This document shows, piece after piece, positions 1 through 9,097 of a DNA stretch of 64,000 bases. Below the pieces are notes generated by a model. That model saw only the letters and a list, made by a program, of their open reading frames with translations, was not told the origin of the DNA and made no database searches. The DNA is from Hyphomicrobiales bacterium (GTDB lineage: Bacteria > Pseudomonadota > Alphaproteobacteria > Rhizobiales > Rhizobiaceae): the NCBI GenBank assembly GCA_900471485.1, contig UCEU01000030.1, forward strand, positions 1 through 64,000, read 5' to 3'. Within the stretch, counting starts at the first letter, position 1. Every line of letters begins with the position of its first letter. Made by a program: the position numbers and the translations under genes.

Positions 1-255
1 AGCTTTTGAGGCTGTGCGTACTCAGTCACCAGTAGTGATATCGATTAAAGTGATGACGTTGGTGGGCGTCTCTGAGATGCCTCGCTCCTCGATGACGCGA
101 ACCAGTTCCTTCTTCAGCCGCCTGATCGCCTGAGCTAGAAGGCGTCTACAAATCTAGGGGCTATTCACCTTGGCGCTCTTGGCTCTGCCGTATAATTATA
201 CAATAACTGCAGATTACTCGCGCCTATCCTCCGAATTAAGTTCGAAGGAGCGCAA

Positions 256-480
256 ATGTCGAAATACAATTCAACCATCCGAAACAACGACAACGACGAC
301 AACTACTCGACAGCATTCCCACTACTGGTGATCGGCGGCACGATGGCAGCAATCATCGCTTACCTAACCGTGGGATCATCCCTATTGGCACACCCACCCC
401 GCGCAACAAGGGTTTACGTCCAAGTGGCCGAGACGCCTGTAAACAGACCCTTAGACGTTCCATCGCCGTCGCGGCCTTAG
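256..480 (+). CDS. small single-pass membrane protein, unknown function
   Basis: Predicted 74-aa protein with a polar, Asn/Asp-rich N-terminus (about residues 4-17), one hydrophobic segment (about 21-46, likely membrane-spanning) and a proline-rich tail. A good Shine-Dalgarno (GAAGGAG) lies 5-6 bases before the ATG. A TATAAT box lies at 191-196 with a TTGGCG 15 bases upstream, which is a short spacing for a sigma-70 promoter. The stop overlaps the stop of the convergent gene on the other strand. I recognise no family. The ribosome site and membrane segment make it a plausible gene, but coding is not proven. Confidence 0.45.
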   Translation: MSKYNSTIRNNDNDDNYSTAFPLLVIGGTMAAIIAYLTVGSSLLAHPPRATRVYVQVAETPVNRPLDVPSPSRP

Positions 481-848
481 CGTTGCTGGAGTTTAGTCTG
501 CACGTGTATCAGTGGAGCGTACGGGCCATTTCGACTCTGGTTGGGCTTCGCCATTAATACTCGGGATGCACTTTCGAGCAGTTGTGCGAAGGATCTCTCA
601 TCGACGCCATCCGCCCGGTTGAGCATCGCTATTAGCGGATCATTGGCGGCTTCGATTATCGATAGCTCACCGCGAATTGGCCCTGCTCCACCTGTGGTGC
701 CGCGCCTGCGGAATGCCATTTCCGACGTTTGAACCGCCGGATACCGCTCGACATCGGACGTCCATTCGCGCCGCAGGAGTTGGCGGGTATCTGCGATATG
801 ATTGTGATAAGCAGCTGTGACCCCCACTGACACGTTGACCTCAGGCAT
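477..848 (-). CDS. small conserved protein, paralogue of the 70-aa protein at 19898-20110
   Basis: 123-aa protein starting at the ATG preceded by TGGAGG at 7-base spacing; an upstream in-frame start at 866 has no such site. The C-terminal part (about residues 73-110) matches the 70-aa protein at 19898-20110: both have an A-x-A-D/N-x-L-x-A-M-x-N-x-A-D-G core followed by RSFA and LL. Having two copies with similar spacing supports a real family. No catalytic motif or membrane segment is visible. Function unknown. Confidence 0.55.
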   Translation of the reverse strand: MPEVNVSVGVTAAYHNHIADTRQLLRREWTSDVERYPAVQTSEMAFRRRGTTGGAGPIRGELSIIEAANDPLIAMLNRADGVDERSFAQLLESASRVLMAKPNQSRNGPYAPLIHVQTKLQQR

Positions 849-1380
849 GGAACGCCTCCAAAGCAATTGACTATGTAGCGCTAGTTATCGACAGCCAACA
901 TGTTCGCCAATAATACGTTTGTATGCTTCCGGTGATGCGTCCCGCGCCCTATGTAAGGTGTTAGATCTGGCAAAAGAGGCGTCTCACATGGTTGCACGAT
1001 TATCGCCGATTTCCTCAACGGCCGCGCCTCATCCAACGCGAGTGGATAGCAGTTTTTCGCTTGCTGAGCCCGACGTGGCCTGGGTCGCCGAAAGGCAGTC
1101 GGCGATAGACAGTGGCTTGGAGAAAAAGCGCGACCAGCGCGATGGCCGTAAGCGAGAGTTGCCGGGAGACGCTGCAGACCATCATCACCGATCCACACCA
1201 GTCCCAACCTCGGCCGAGGGAAATGATCGCGCCTCCAGCTTGCTGTCTGGCGAAAGCGACCGCATTGGGGGAGGAAACCTCGGCGACGATGTGCCCTTCG
1301 GCAAGCATCAAGGGTATCTTTAGCCGCAGAGGCCGATAATTGCCACGGAGGGTGGAAGCAGTCTCCAATCTCCGTAAAAG
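849..1380. other. intergenic region, no convincing gene
   Basis: About 530 bases between the small gene and the end of the large histidine kinase gene. Several overlapping open frames exist on both strands (up to 134 codons), but none has a recognisable domain, good ribosome site or paralogue in the window. It could be decayed coding sequence. I see no strong terminator or operator. Confidence 0.4.
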
Positions 1381-4300
1381 TTACGAGGAGCTGACTGCTT
1401 GGATCGGCAGTGTAAACTCAAATCGACAACCGGGCGTTTCGGTTTTCGCTAAGCGCATTTGCCCGCCATGGTTCTCAACAATAGTCCGACAAATCGACAA
1501 CCCCATTCCCATCCCGTTCGTCTTTGAAGTCTGAAACGGTTGGAAGATGTTGTCTGCGAGGTCTTCTGGCACCCCCGGGCCGTTATCGTTGACCCCGACC
1601 GTCACCAAGTCGTGGTCTTCGCTGAAATCGATCGTGATCGCTCTATCGCGATCAATGCTCTTCATCGCCTCGATAGAGTTAAGGATCAGGTTTACGAAGA
1701 CTTGCTGAAGCTGGACACGATCTACGGGAACCATTGGCAAATCGTCAGGTATGTCGAGTTTGAGCGCAACCTTGGTCTTTTGGAGCTCGCCTCGCGTCAG
1801 AGAAATGACGTCGCCGATCAGTTCGGCCATCCGGACAGGCTCGACCGTCGCCATCTCCTTCCTGAACATCTTGCGAATTCTCGTGACGATCTCACTGGCA
1901 CGTCGACCATCGTCGATGACGTTTTTGAGACTGTCTCTAGCCCTGACAACGTCGGGCGTCGCCTTGGACAGCCAGCGCAGCGCAGCGCCACCGCTAGCCA
2001 CGATCCCTGTAAGCGGCTGGTTTACTTCATGCGCGATCGAAGCCGCTAGTTCTCCCATAGTTGTCGCGCGAGCTACATGTTCAAGCTCCGCCTGGACCTC
2101 CCTCAGATGCGCGGCGCTCCTCATGAGTTCGGATTCGACCCGCTTCCTATCAGTTATGTCCATGGTCGTTCCGACATAGCCGGTTACCTCGCCGGATTGC
2201 CCGATCGAGGCTCTCCCGGTGCAGAGCAACTGGATGGTGTTTCCGCCGGGCAGTGTCGCCTGGTACTCGAACTGGATATCCGTCCTCTCCGAGACCGCCG
2301 TACGCATCGCGTCCCTTACCAGTGCTGCCTGGTCCGGAAGCATTCTATCGAGCATGCTGGCGAGGGTTCCTCCCACCTCCGAGATGCTGTAGCCAAAGAT
2401 GTTGCCGTGTTCTTCCGACCATTCCAGCTTATCGCTTGAGACGGTCCAGGCCCAACTCCCCGTGTGGGAGATACGCTGGCCCTCGGCAAGCATTGCCTCG
2501 CTTTTCCTGAGTGAGTCCTCAGCGATTTTGCGCTCGAGGACAAAACTCGCGAGCTGGGTGAAACGGTCGATCGCCTGTCTTTCGCGATCGCCCGCCGATC
2601 GGGGCCGATTGGAATAGACTGCAATCGTCCCGAACACCGATCCACGACCGGACATGATCGGAGTAGACCAGCAGGACTTGAATCCAAAGCGACCCACGAT
2701 GTCGCGCGCGCAATCCCATCGGGGATCCGTGTCGACGTTGTCGATCCACACGGGTTCCTGCCTGAACGCGGCGGTTCCGCAAGAGCCGAACTCAGGTCCG
2801 ACCGGAATGCCGGATACCGCGTCGCTGAAACCTTCGGGAAGATTATGCCCTCCGCCGGGCCGCAGTGTGCGAGACTCTTCGTCCTGCAACATGATCGTGA
2901 CGAAAGACGCGTCCGTAAGGACGGAGAGCGTCTGGCAGAGAGAATCGAGTATCGTCGTCAGCGGCTGATCGGTCGTCATCATCTCGAAGGACCGCTTTTC
3001 TCCAGCCAAGAGGATTTCCGCCCGTTTGAGATCGTCGATATCGCTTTCAGCGCCATAGCACCTGACGATCCGGCCGGTAGCGTCGCAGTGGGGCTTCGCT
3101 CTAACGATAAACCAGCGATACTCTCCGTCGTGGCGGCGCTTCCGAGCCTCAAGCCCACTCATCTCGCGCTTGGTCACTATACGATGCCATGTCGCCGCGG
3201 ACTCCGCTCGGTCATCTGGATGGAACACGTACTTCCACCCGCCGTTGCAGGCTTGCTCGGGCGTAAGCCCTGTGTACTCATACCACTCCTTGTTGAACCA
3301 CTCATTTGCGCCATTGGCGTCGGCGCTCCAGGTCATCGAGGGCATCGTGTCGTTGGCCATTCGGAATTCGTGCTCGCGCTCAGCGAGATCGGCCTTTTCG
3401 ACTTCCAGGTCCGCAAAGAGCTTCGCGTTGTCGAGGGCTATCGCGGCATGAGGCGCGATCCCGAAAAGTGTCGGCAAGCCATCCCGACCTCGCTGCCTGT
3501 CATCCGCGAAATCGAAGAGACGCAAAATGGCGATTAGCCGGGACTTTTTGACCAACGGGATAAAGTACCCTTCCCCACCAGACCTTTCGAGACCCTCGTC
3601 CGCGAGCCCGGCATCTACACCCGTTTCTTCTGAAAATGGCTCAAGGGTACGTGCGACACGGAGCACGGTAGCTCGGGATACCTCCCCTTGTTCGGCGGCC
3701 TTGCGCTCCGCGTTATATGTGGTCTCTCCGCCCCTCCGAATACCGGAGGCGGTGATCCATAACTGCGAGCCATCCAGCTCGATCAGCATCGCCCTGCCCG
3801 CTCCGGTCATGTCCAGGGCGGTCTTCAGGATCGTCTCAACAAGCGAGCCATAACCGGTGACAGAGGCAATAGTCTGCGAAATATCGAGCACGGCCTCTAG
3901 TGGACCGCTCTGGGTGATAATCGGCGACAGTTGCGCTTCGCGCTCGACATATCTTGCGGAAATGTCCGGATACACGTTCTCGAGTTGCACGACCTTCGCA
4001 GCAGCTCCCCAATGGCGGTAGCAATCCCTCGCTTTGGCTAGATGGAATTTCGCCGATTTCTCTCTGCCGAGCTCTCGGTAATATCGCCCGGCGACTTCAC
4101 AGGCAAGCGCCTCGTCGGCGAGCAGGCCGAACCTCGCCGCCGCGTCGATCGCCTGTTCGTATAGGCGCTCGGCTCGCTTCGAATCTCCGTCGATACGTGC
4201 CAGTTCGGCTAAAGCCAGCAGCCGCTTGCTCTGGAATGTCTCGGGGCATGTGTCGGCCCATCGGGCAAGCCAGTCTACATGGCCGACGATCGCCGCCCTT

Positions 4301-5526
4301 TCTGCTTCGGTGCCGTCGTTGAATTTCGCGGCGAGTGCGAGCGCGGCGATGAAGCGATACACGGCGAGCTGGATATGCCCGGTGCATGCCCAGATCAGGT
4401 CGGAAATACGCCTAACCGCGTCTACTGCGGTACCGATATCGCCATAGACGAAGGCCGCGTGCGCCTTGAGAATCCAGTAGAAGCAAATGTAGGTCGGCGT
4501 CTGTTCCGGGATGAATTTCGCTTCGAAGGCGCGGACGTCGAAGCCATCGCGATCGAAAACATCACTGACGCCAGGTCCCTTCGTGATCGTACGGACGAAC
4601 GCCATCTGGGAGTGAAGGGCCATCAGTGGTGCTGCAAAATTAGCTTTTTCGACGAAGCTGACGGCGTCGTCGAGCTCCTCAGAAACCTCGACAAGGCTGT
4701 CGCCTCGCGCGAGCCGATACGCCACGATGCGCACTCGGGCATAACATGAATAGGGAATGTCCCGACTGCCGGCGGCTGCCGCGATGCACGATCTGTTCAA
4801 CTCGATGACGGAGCGCAGAGGGCGCGCCCACACGGCCACCAGTTCGATGTAGCTGATCGCTTTGACTTCGTGCTCCCAGAATCCATGGACCTCCACGAGT
4901 TTTCGTGCGGTCTCGCAGAATTTCAAGCCGTCGTGGTAGCGGCCGAAATGGTTGCTGAGAAAAAAGCCGAAAAGACCAAAGGCGAGAACGGCCGCTTTCG
5001 TGATTCCGTGATCGAGGGTGAGCACGACCATATGACTCAGTGTGACGCCGAGCAGCCTTTCGTCTGTGAGCTGTGCGGAATTCGTCATGGCGGAGAGAAC
5101 GCTGACAATGGCCTCCACCTCCGGGTTGTCCATAATGGGTAAATGGACAAGTTCTTCGAGCTGGCGACCGTAAAGGCGCTCCCATACTCCTATGGTGGCC
5201 ATTTCAAGATCGACCTGGTCTGGGCGCAGAGGTATATCTAGGCCAAATTCCCTCAGGCATTCGAGACCAGCTGCGACACTCTCTGGGACTTCCGACCTGC
5301 GAAGATGCCAGTCGATCTTGAGGCAGCAGACCTCAGCCTTTTCGATCTTCGTGTTTGCCATAGCGGATGCAAGCTGGATGTGCCGATCGGAGGCGGCGAG
5401 ATCCGCTGCGGCTAGGCTCGATTTGGCCGCCTCCAACGCCGTCTGGAAACTTCCGTGAACCTCTTCGTCGGCATTCACCTTCTTGAGATCGTCCGGTTGA
5501 CTGGAAGTTTCGATTTGGGATGACAT
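1381..5526 (-). CDS. multidomain sensor histidine kinase (TPR-GAF-PAS-GAF-PAS-HisKA-HATPase)
   Basis: 1,381-aa cytoplasmic-type sensor kinase with no membrane segment. About residues 30-500 are helical TPR-like repeats of the kind linking the ATPase and GAF parts of large Ser/Thr-kinase/ATPase/histidine-kinase fusions. Then come GAF (about 530-690), PAS (about 715-840, with HPDDRAE), GAF (about 870-1010) and PAS (about 1020-1140). The HisKA box is ASIAHEVNQPL, with phospho-acceptor His near 1166. The ATPase domain has an N box (NLILNSIEAM), DNGPGVP and GMGMGLSI. Unlike the fusion family it lacks the N-terminal protein kinase and AAA ATPase, and no remnant of them lies upstream. It may therefore be a shortened descendant or depend on a separate STAND protein. 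No receiver is adjacent; the partner is unknown. Confidence 0.9.
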   Translation of the reverse strand: MSSQIETSSQPDDLKKVNADEEVHGSFQTALEAAKSSLAAADLAASDRHIQLASAMANTKIEKAEVCCLKIDWHLRRSEVPESVAAGLECLREFGLDIPLRPDQVDLEMATIGVWERLYGRQLEELVHLPIMDNPEVEAIVSVLSAMTNSAQLTDERLLGVTLSHMVVLTLDHGITKAAVLAFGLFGFFLSNHFGRYHDGLKFCETARKLVEVHGFWEHEVKAISYIELVAVWARPLRSVIELNRSCIAAAAGSRDIPYSCYARVRIVAYRLARGDSLVEVSEELDDAVSFVEKANFAAPLMALHSQMAFVRTITKGPGVSDVFDRDGFDVRAFEAKFIPEQTPTYICFYWILKAHAAFVYGDIGTAVDAVRRISDLIWACTGHIQLAVYRFIAALALAAKFNDGTEAERAAIVGHVDWLARWADTCPETFQSKRLLALAELARIDGDSKRAERLYEQAIDAAARFGLLADEALACEVAGRYYRELGREKSAKFHLAKARDCYRHWGAAAKVVQLENVYPDISARYVEREAQLSPIITQSGPLEAVLDISQTIASVTGYGSLVETILKTALDMTGAGRAMLIELDGSQLWITASGIRRGGETTYNAERKAAEQGEVSRATVLRVARTLEPFSEETGVDAGLADEGLERSGGEGYFIPLVKKSRLIAILRLFDFADDRQRGRDGLPTLFGIAPHAAIALDNAKLFADLEVEKADLAEREHEFRMANDTMPSMTWSADANGANEWFNKEWYEYTGLTPEQACNGGWKYVFHPDDRAESAATWHRIVTKREMSGLEARKRRHDGEYRWFIVRAKPHCDATGRIVRCYGAESDIDDLKRAEILLAGEKRSFEMMTTDQPLTTILDSLCQTLSVLTDASFVTIMLQDEESRTLRPGGGHNLPEGFSDAVSGIPVGPEFGSCGTAAFRQEPVWIDNVDTDPRWDCARDIVGRFGFKSCWSTPIMSGRGSVFGTIAVYSNRPRSAGDRERQAIDRFTQLASFVLERKIAEDSLRKSEAMLAEGQRISHTGSWAWTVSSDKLEWSEEHGNIFGYSISEVGGTLASMLDRMLPDQAALVRDAMRTAVSERTDIQFEYQATLPGGNTIQLLCTGRASIGQSGEVTGYVGTTMDITDRKRVESELMRSAAHLREVQAELEHVARATTMGELAASIAHEVNQPLTGIVASGGAALRWLSKATPDVVRARDSLKNVIDDGRRASEIVTRIRKMFRKEMATVEPVRMAELIGDVISLTRGELQKTKVALKLDIPDDLPMVPVDRVQLQQVFVNLILNSIEAMKSIDRDRAITIDFSEDHDLVTVGVNDNGPGVPEDLADNIFQPFQTSKTNGMGMGLSICRTIVENHGGQMRLAKTETPGCRFEFTLPIQAVSSS

Positions 5527-6175
5527 CCGTTCGCTCTGTGATCGTCATTTGGAGGCGTGGCTGACGACTGTTTTGGCACCGATGCTTGCGATTGGGAACC
5601 GGGCTTGTTCACGGAAGGTATAAATTCCGCGGAAAGCGCGCCGCAGCGCTATTCGGCCAGGCCAAAAATTAGCGTTCTCGATATCTCCAGCAACCGCATG
5701 AGCCGGTCAGCATGTTGCCAAGCAATTTTACGACGGACGCCCGTCTATTCTTCATCTATGCCTGCACACAGTTTTCTCCCGTGTGAGGTGAACGATCCTG
5801 GTCAAGCCGTCTTGTAAGAAACGGTTTCCCCATCAGCCAAGTTGTCTTCGGCGAGGGTTTGATCCCCTCGCGTCCGCGTCTCGGCTTCGATGATCTCGGT
5901 CTTGGAGGGAAAAGCCTTATTGTCAGAGCCTTTGAGCGCGGCGGCGCGCCCTTGTCGAAGCGATCGCACTCTAGAGTTCCTGGATGTCAGTCTTCGCAAC
6001 TCCGTCGACGATCCCTTTGGCGATGTCCCATGCCTCTTAGGCAGCTCGGAAATGACGAGATGTACAAGAATGGCGTTTTTCATCCACTTAAACCATCTCT
6101 AGCGCCGAATACTCCGCCGATGGTTGCGGTAATCCGGCCCCCACAGCCCAGATTCCCAAGTCAGTGGAGAGAACC
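5527..6175. other. intergenic region upstream of catalase
   Basis: About 650 bases between the divergent kinase and catalase genes, so promoters for both should lie here. Open frames of up to 106 codons exist on both strands (for example a 93-codon minus-strand frame at 5802-6083), but none has a clear ribosome site or known domain. I could not assign a peroxide-responsive operator by eye. Confidence 0.4.
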
Positions 6176-7630
6176 ATGACCGATAAAAACCTGACAACCG
6201 CCGCCGGCGCGCCTGTTGCCGACAACTTCAACATCGAGACGGCAGGCCGACGCGGCCCCGCCCTGCTTCAGGACGTCTGGCTAATCGAGAAGCTCGCCCA
6301 TTTCGACCGCGAGGTTATCCCGGAACGGCGGATGCATGCCAAGGGTGCTGGCGCTCACGGGACATTCACGGTCACCCATGACATGAGCAGATACACCAAG
6401 GCAGCGATCTTCTCCGAAATCGGGAAGCAGACGCCTATGTTCGTTAGGTTCTCGACGGTCGCTGGAGAACGCGGCGCGGCTGACGCGGAACGTGATATCC
6501 GCGGATTCGCGATGAAATTTTACACCGAACAGGGCAACTGGGATCTCGTCGGCAACAATACGCCCGTTTTCTTTTTCCGCGATCCTCTTCGCTTCCCCGA
6601 CCTGAACCACGCGGTGAAGCGCGACCCGCGTACCGGGATGCGTAGTGCTGAGAACAACTGGGACTTCTGGACGCTCCTTCCGGAGGCGCTCCACCAAGTT
6701 ACGATCGTCATGTCCGAGCGCGGCATCCCCAAGAGCTTCCGGCACATGCACGGCTTCGGCTCACACACCTACAGCTTCATCAACGCGATGAACGAGCGCA
6801 CCTGGGTGAAATTCACCTTCAAGACCCAGCAATCCATCGAGAACCTGTCGGACGAGCAAGCGACCTCCTTGATAGGTGCCGATCGGGAAAGCCATCAGCG
6901 CGATCTGTTCGAGAGCATCGAGCGCGGTGAATTCCCGCGTTGGAAGATGTACATACAGGTTATGACGGAGGAAGCGGCCGCGACGCATCGGCACAACCCG
7001 TTTGACCTTACCAAAGTCTGGCCGCACGCGGACTACCCGCTGCACGAGGTTGGATATTTCGAGCTCAACCGCAATCCCGAAAACTTCTTTGCCGAGGTCG
7101 AACAGGCTTCGTTTACCCCAGCAAACATCGTGCCGGGGATCGGCTTCTCTCCTGACAAGATGCTCCAAGCGCGCCTTTTCTCCTACGGTGACGCAGCGCG
7201 TTACCGTCTCGGCGTCAACCATCACCAGATTCCCGTGAACGCTCCGAAATGTCCGTACCATTCCTATCATCGTGACGGTGCGATGCGGATCGACGGCAAT
7301 CACGGCGCGACGACCTCCTACGTTCCCAACTCGGCGGACCAATGGGCCGAACAGCCTGATTTCCGGGAGCCGCCACTTGCCCTCGAAGGTGCCGCCGCAC
7401 ACTGGGATCACCGGGTCGACGAAGACCACTACGAGCAGCCCGGCAATCTCTTCCGTGCAATGTCAGCCGACCAGAAGCGTGCTTTGTTCGAGAACACGGC
7501 GCGGGCGATGGCGGGCACTTCGGTGAAGGTTCAGGAAAGACATATCGTCAACTGCACCAAAGCCGACTTGGAATACGGTGCGGGCATTGCGCGGGCTCTC
7601 GGCTTCACGATTGAGCGGGCCGATGAATAG
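6176..7630 (+). CDS. katA: monofunctional haem catalase
   Basis: 484-aa catalase converting hydrogen peroxide to water and oxygen. The length fits small-subunit (clade 3-like) catalases. Visible hallmarks are the distal His segment (RRMHAKGAGAHG, about residue 52), the distal Asn region (VGNNTPVFF) and the proximal haem-ligand segment RLFSYGDAARYRLG, where the Tyr is the iron ligand. The ATG at 6176 is preferred over an in-frame GTG at 6164 because GGAGAG sits just upstream of it. It is transcribed alone, convergent with a LysR gene; a large hairpin lies between them. No OxyR-type gene is adjacent: the LysR protein lacks features that would identify it as OxyR. Confidence 0.96.
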   Translation: MTDKNLTTAAGAPVADNFNIETAGRRGPALLQDVWLIEKLAHFDREVIPERRMHAKGAGAHGTFTVTHDMSRYTKAAIFSEIGKQTPMFVRFSTVAGERGAADAERDIRGFAMKFYTEQGNWDLVGNNTPVFFFRDPLRFPDLNHAVKRDPRTGMRSAENNWDFWTLLPEALHQVTIVMSERGIPKSFRHMHGFGSHTYSFINAMNERTWVKFTFKTQQSIENLSDEQATSLIGADRESHQRDLFESIERGEFPRWKMYIQVMTEEAAATHRHNPFDLTKVWPHADYPLHEVGYFELNRNPENFFAEVEQASFTPANIVPGIGFSPDKMLQARLFSYGDAARYRLGVNHHQIPVNAPKCPYHSYHRDGAMRIDGNHGATTSYVPNSADQWAEQPDFREPPLALEGAAAHWDHRVDEDHYEQPGNLFRAMSADQKRALFENTARAMAGTSVKVQERHIVNCTKADLEYGAGIARALGFTIERADE

Positions 7631-7751
7631 GCCTCGGTCCGACAAGCCCCGATCTCCCCGACGGACAGAGGAGAAAGCGCAAAGAAGTCAGGAAGACGAC
7701 GTTTATCGCCGAGGGCACCTAGAGCTCGGATCGCGAGGACAAAGGTAGAAA

Positions 7752-7793
7752 CCGACGCGTCATGCCAGCGGAAATGCTGCAATGACGCGTCGG
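7752..7793. repeat. large perfect hairpin between convergent genes
   Basis: A 12-bp perfect inverted repeat (7752-7763 with 7782-7793, arm CCGACGCGTCAT) encloses an 18-base loop with a second inner stem, CAGC/GCTG (7766-7769 with 7776-7779). It sits between the ends of the catalase and LysR genes. No T-tract follows on either strand, so a classic intrinsic terminator is doubtful. A transcript-end stabiliser or REP-like element is equally possible. Confidence 0.6.
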
Positions 7794-7810
7794 AAAGAAG
7801 CTGGGCTCCT

Positions 7811-8746
7811 TCAATCTTGACTGTCTCCCATGGACCTCTCTGGCCTCTCCAATGTCGAGTTTCCCCTGTTTAACGTCAGATACTCCACTAGATCGCGGGC
7901 AGGGACAGGGAGTGCGGAAAAGCTGCGGGCACAGACGAGAAGATGACGAAGCGTCCACCTATCAGACAGCGCCACGATCCTGAACGACATTTCGGTCTGG
8001 TATCTCAAGGCGTAGACCTCGGGCACGATCGACAGCCCTATGCCGCTGCTCGTCATGGCGCAAATGTCTTCGAAACTGTCGAGCCTAACTCGCATTTTAA
8101 ACGGTCGCCCCTCACGTGCCGCATGTATCGCGAGGTGTCCCTGGAGCGCGCTATCTGCGGGAAGACCGACGAAAGGCTCATCCAATACCTCGCTGAACAT
8201 GACGTGCTCCCGCTTCATGAGCCGATGGCCATCGGGTACGATGAGCACGAGACGATCGGCTTCGAATGGCCGCGTTTCCAGCGTTCCCGTGTCGGTCGTG
8301 TCCGCGGCGATCCCGAGGTCGGCGTTTCCTGCTGCCACAGCGGCGACGACCTCCACGCTCTGACGTTCCTCAAGGTCTATGTCGATGGATGGGTGGTCCG
8401 CTAGATATCTGCGGAGGACTTCTGGAAGATGTGCCATCGCGGCGCGCCCGGAACTCACACGCACTTGCCCACGTAGCCCTCGGGCGTACAGCTGCAAGTC
8501 GCCCCGCATCTGTTCCATCTGCCCGAGAACAATGCGCGCATGACGAGCGAGCGCGTCTCCAGCAGGGGTCGGCCGGACTCCTCGTGGCGTCCGATCGAGG
8601 AGAATGACGCCGCTGGTCTCCTCCATGCCACGTACCCGTGCGCTTGCCGAGGGCAACGCCATGCCGGCTCTTTCCGCCCCCTGGGTGATACTTTCGGCCT
8701 CGACGACATGGAGGAACAGGCGTAGGTCAGTTAGATCGAAGCGCAT
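7811..8746 (-). CDS. LysR-family transcriptional regulator
   Basis: 311-aa regulator. The N-terminal winged helix (about residues 1-62) shows the typical pattern LRLFLHVVEAESITQGAER, then ALPSASARVRGMEE and LLDRTPRGVRPTPAG. A periplasmic-binding-like effector domain follows (about 90-295). A GGGAGAAAG ribosome site precedes the ATG. It points towards catalase (convergent) and is divergent from the small gene at 8861, the usual arrangement for a LysR target, though that neighbour looks degraded. The effector cannot be inferred. Confidence 0.92.
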   Translation of the reverse strand: MRFDLTDLRLFLHVVEAESITQGAERAGMALPSASARVRGMEETSGVILLDRTPRGVRPTPAGDALARHARIVLGQMEQMRGDLQLYARGLRGQVRVSSGRAAMAHLPEVLRRYLADHPSIDIDLEERQSVEVVAAVAAGNADLGIAADTTDTGTLETRPFEADRLVLIVPDGHRLMKREHVMFSEVLDEPFVGLPADSALQGHLAIHAAREGRPFKMRVRLDSFEDICAMTSSGIGLSIVPEVYALRYQTEMSFRIVALSDRWTLRHLLVCARSFSALPVPARDLVEYLTLNRGNSTLERPERSMGDSQD

Positions 8747-8860
8747 CTTTCTCCCGTCCCTACCCTTCGGATTTACCTAAGGGTCCCGTTGTATCTCCCG
8801 CATTGTGAAAAGTCGCCTGCTCGGAAAATCTATCGGCACGTTTTTACATGGAGGAACGAG

Positions 8861-9097
8861 ATGGACGCTTCCGAAGCTCTACTGCGAGGAATTGCGCTTA
8901 GACTGGCGCTGCTGGTGATCGCCGTATTCGTCGCAAGAAATGTCCCGGACGGCAGGTCTGCGGAAGTGCAGGCTTCGGATTTTCCGGAAGGCTTGGGATC
9001 AATGCTCAAGCAGCGCCTTGAAGTGCCCGGGCTATCTCAAGCTGGCCTTTGGCGTATCTCTCAACAATCCGAATTGCCTCATCGCACGCGTCCTTGA
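8861..9097 (+). CDS. small hydrophobic ORF overlapping the AAA ATPase gene antisense, possible gene remnant
   Basis: 78 codons with an excellent ribosome site (GGAGG, 6 bases before ATG) and a hydrophobic segment at about residues 11-28. The last 92 bases run antisense through the 3' end of the AAA ATPase gene. This suggests the 5' end of a LysR-divergent gene truncated when the ATPase gene arrived. The C-terminal residues beyond about 49 are probably not native. It may be non-functional. Confidence 0.35.
   Translation: MDASEALLRGIALRLALLVIAVFVARNVPDGRSAEVQASDFPEGLGSMLKQRLEVPGLSQAGLWRISQQSELPHRTRP

Noticed and set aside
170..204. Confident sigma-70 promoter for the first small gene
   Set aside because: The TATAAT box is good, but the best -35 match is only 15 bases away; kept as a remark, not a feature.
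919..1368. Genes in the 0.9-1.4 kb gap
   Set aside because: Mutually overlapping frames on both strands, none with domains, paralogues or good starts.
5802..6083. 93-codon minus-strand gene before catalase
   Set aside because: No ribosome site, no domain, and overlapping frames of equal length on the other strand.
7811..8746. OxyR controlling the adjacent catalase
   Set aside because: The protein lacks the paired redox cysteines of OxyR and the gene is convergent with, not divergent from, the catalase gene.
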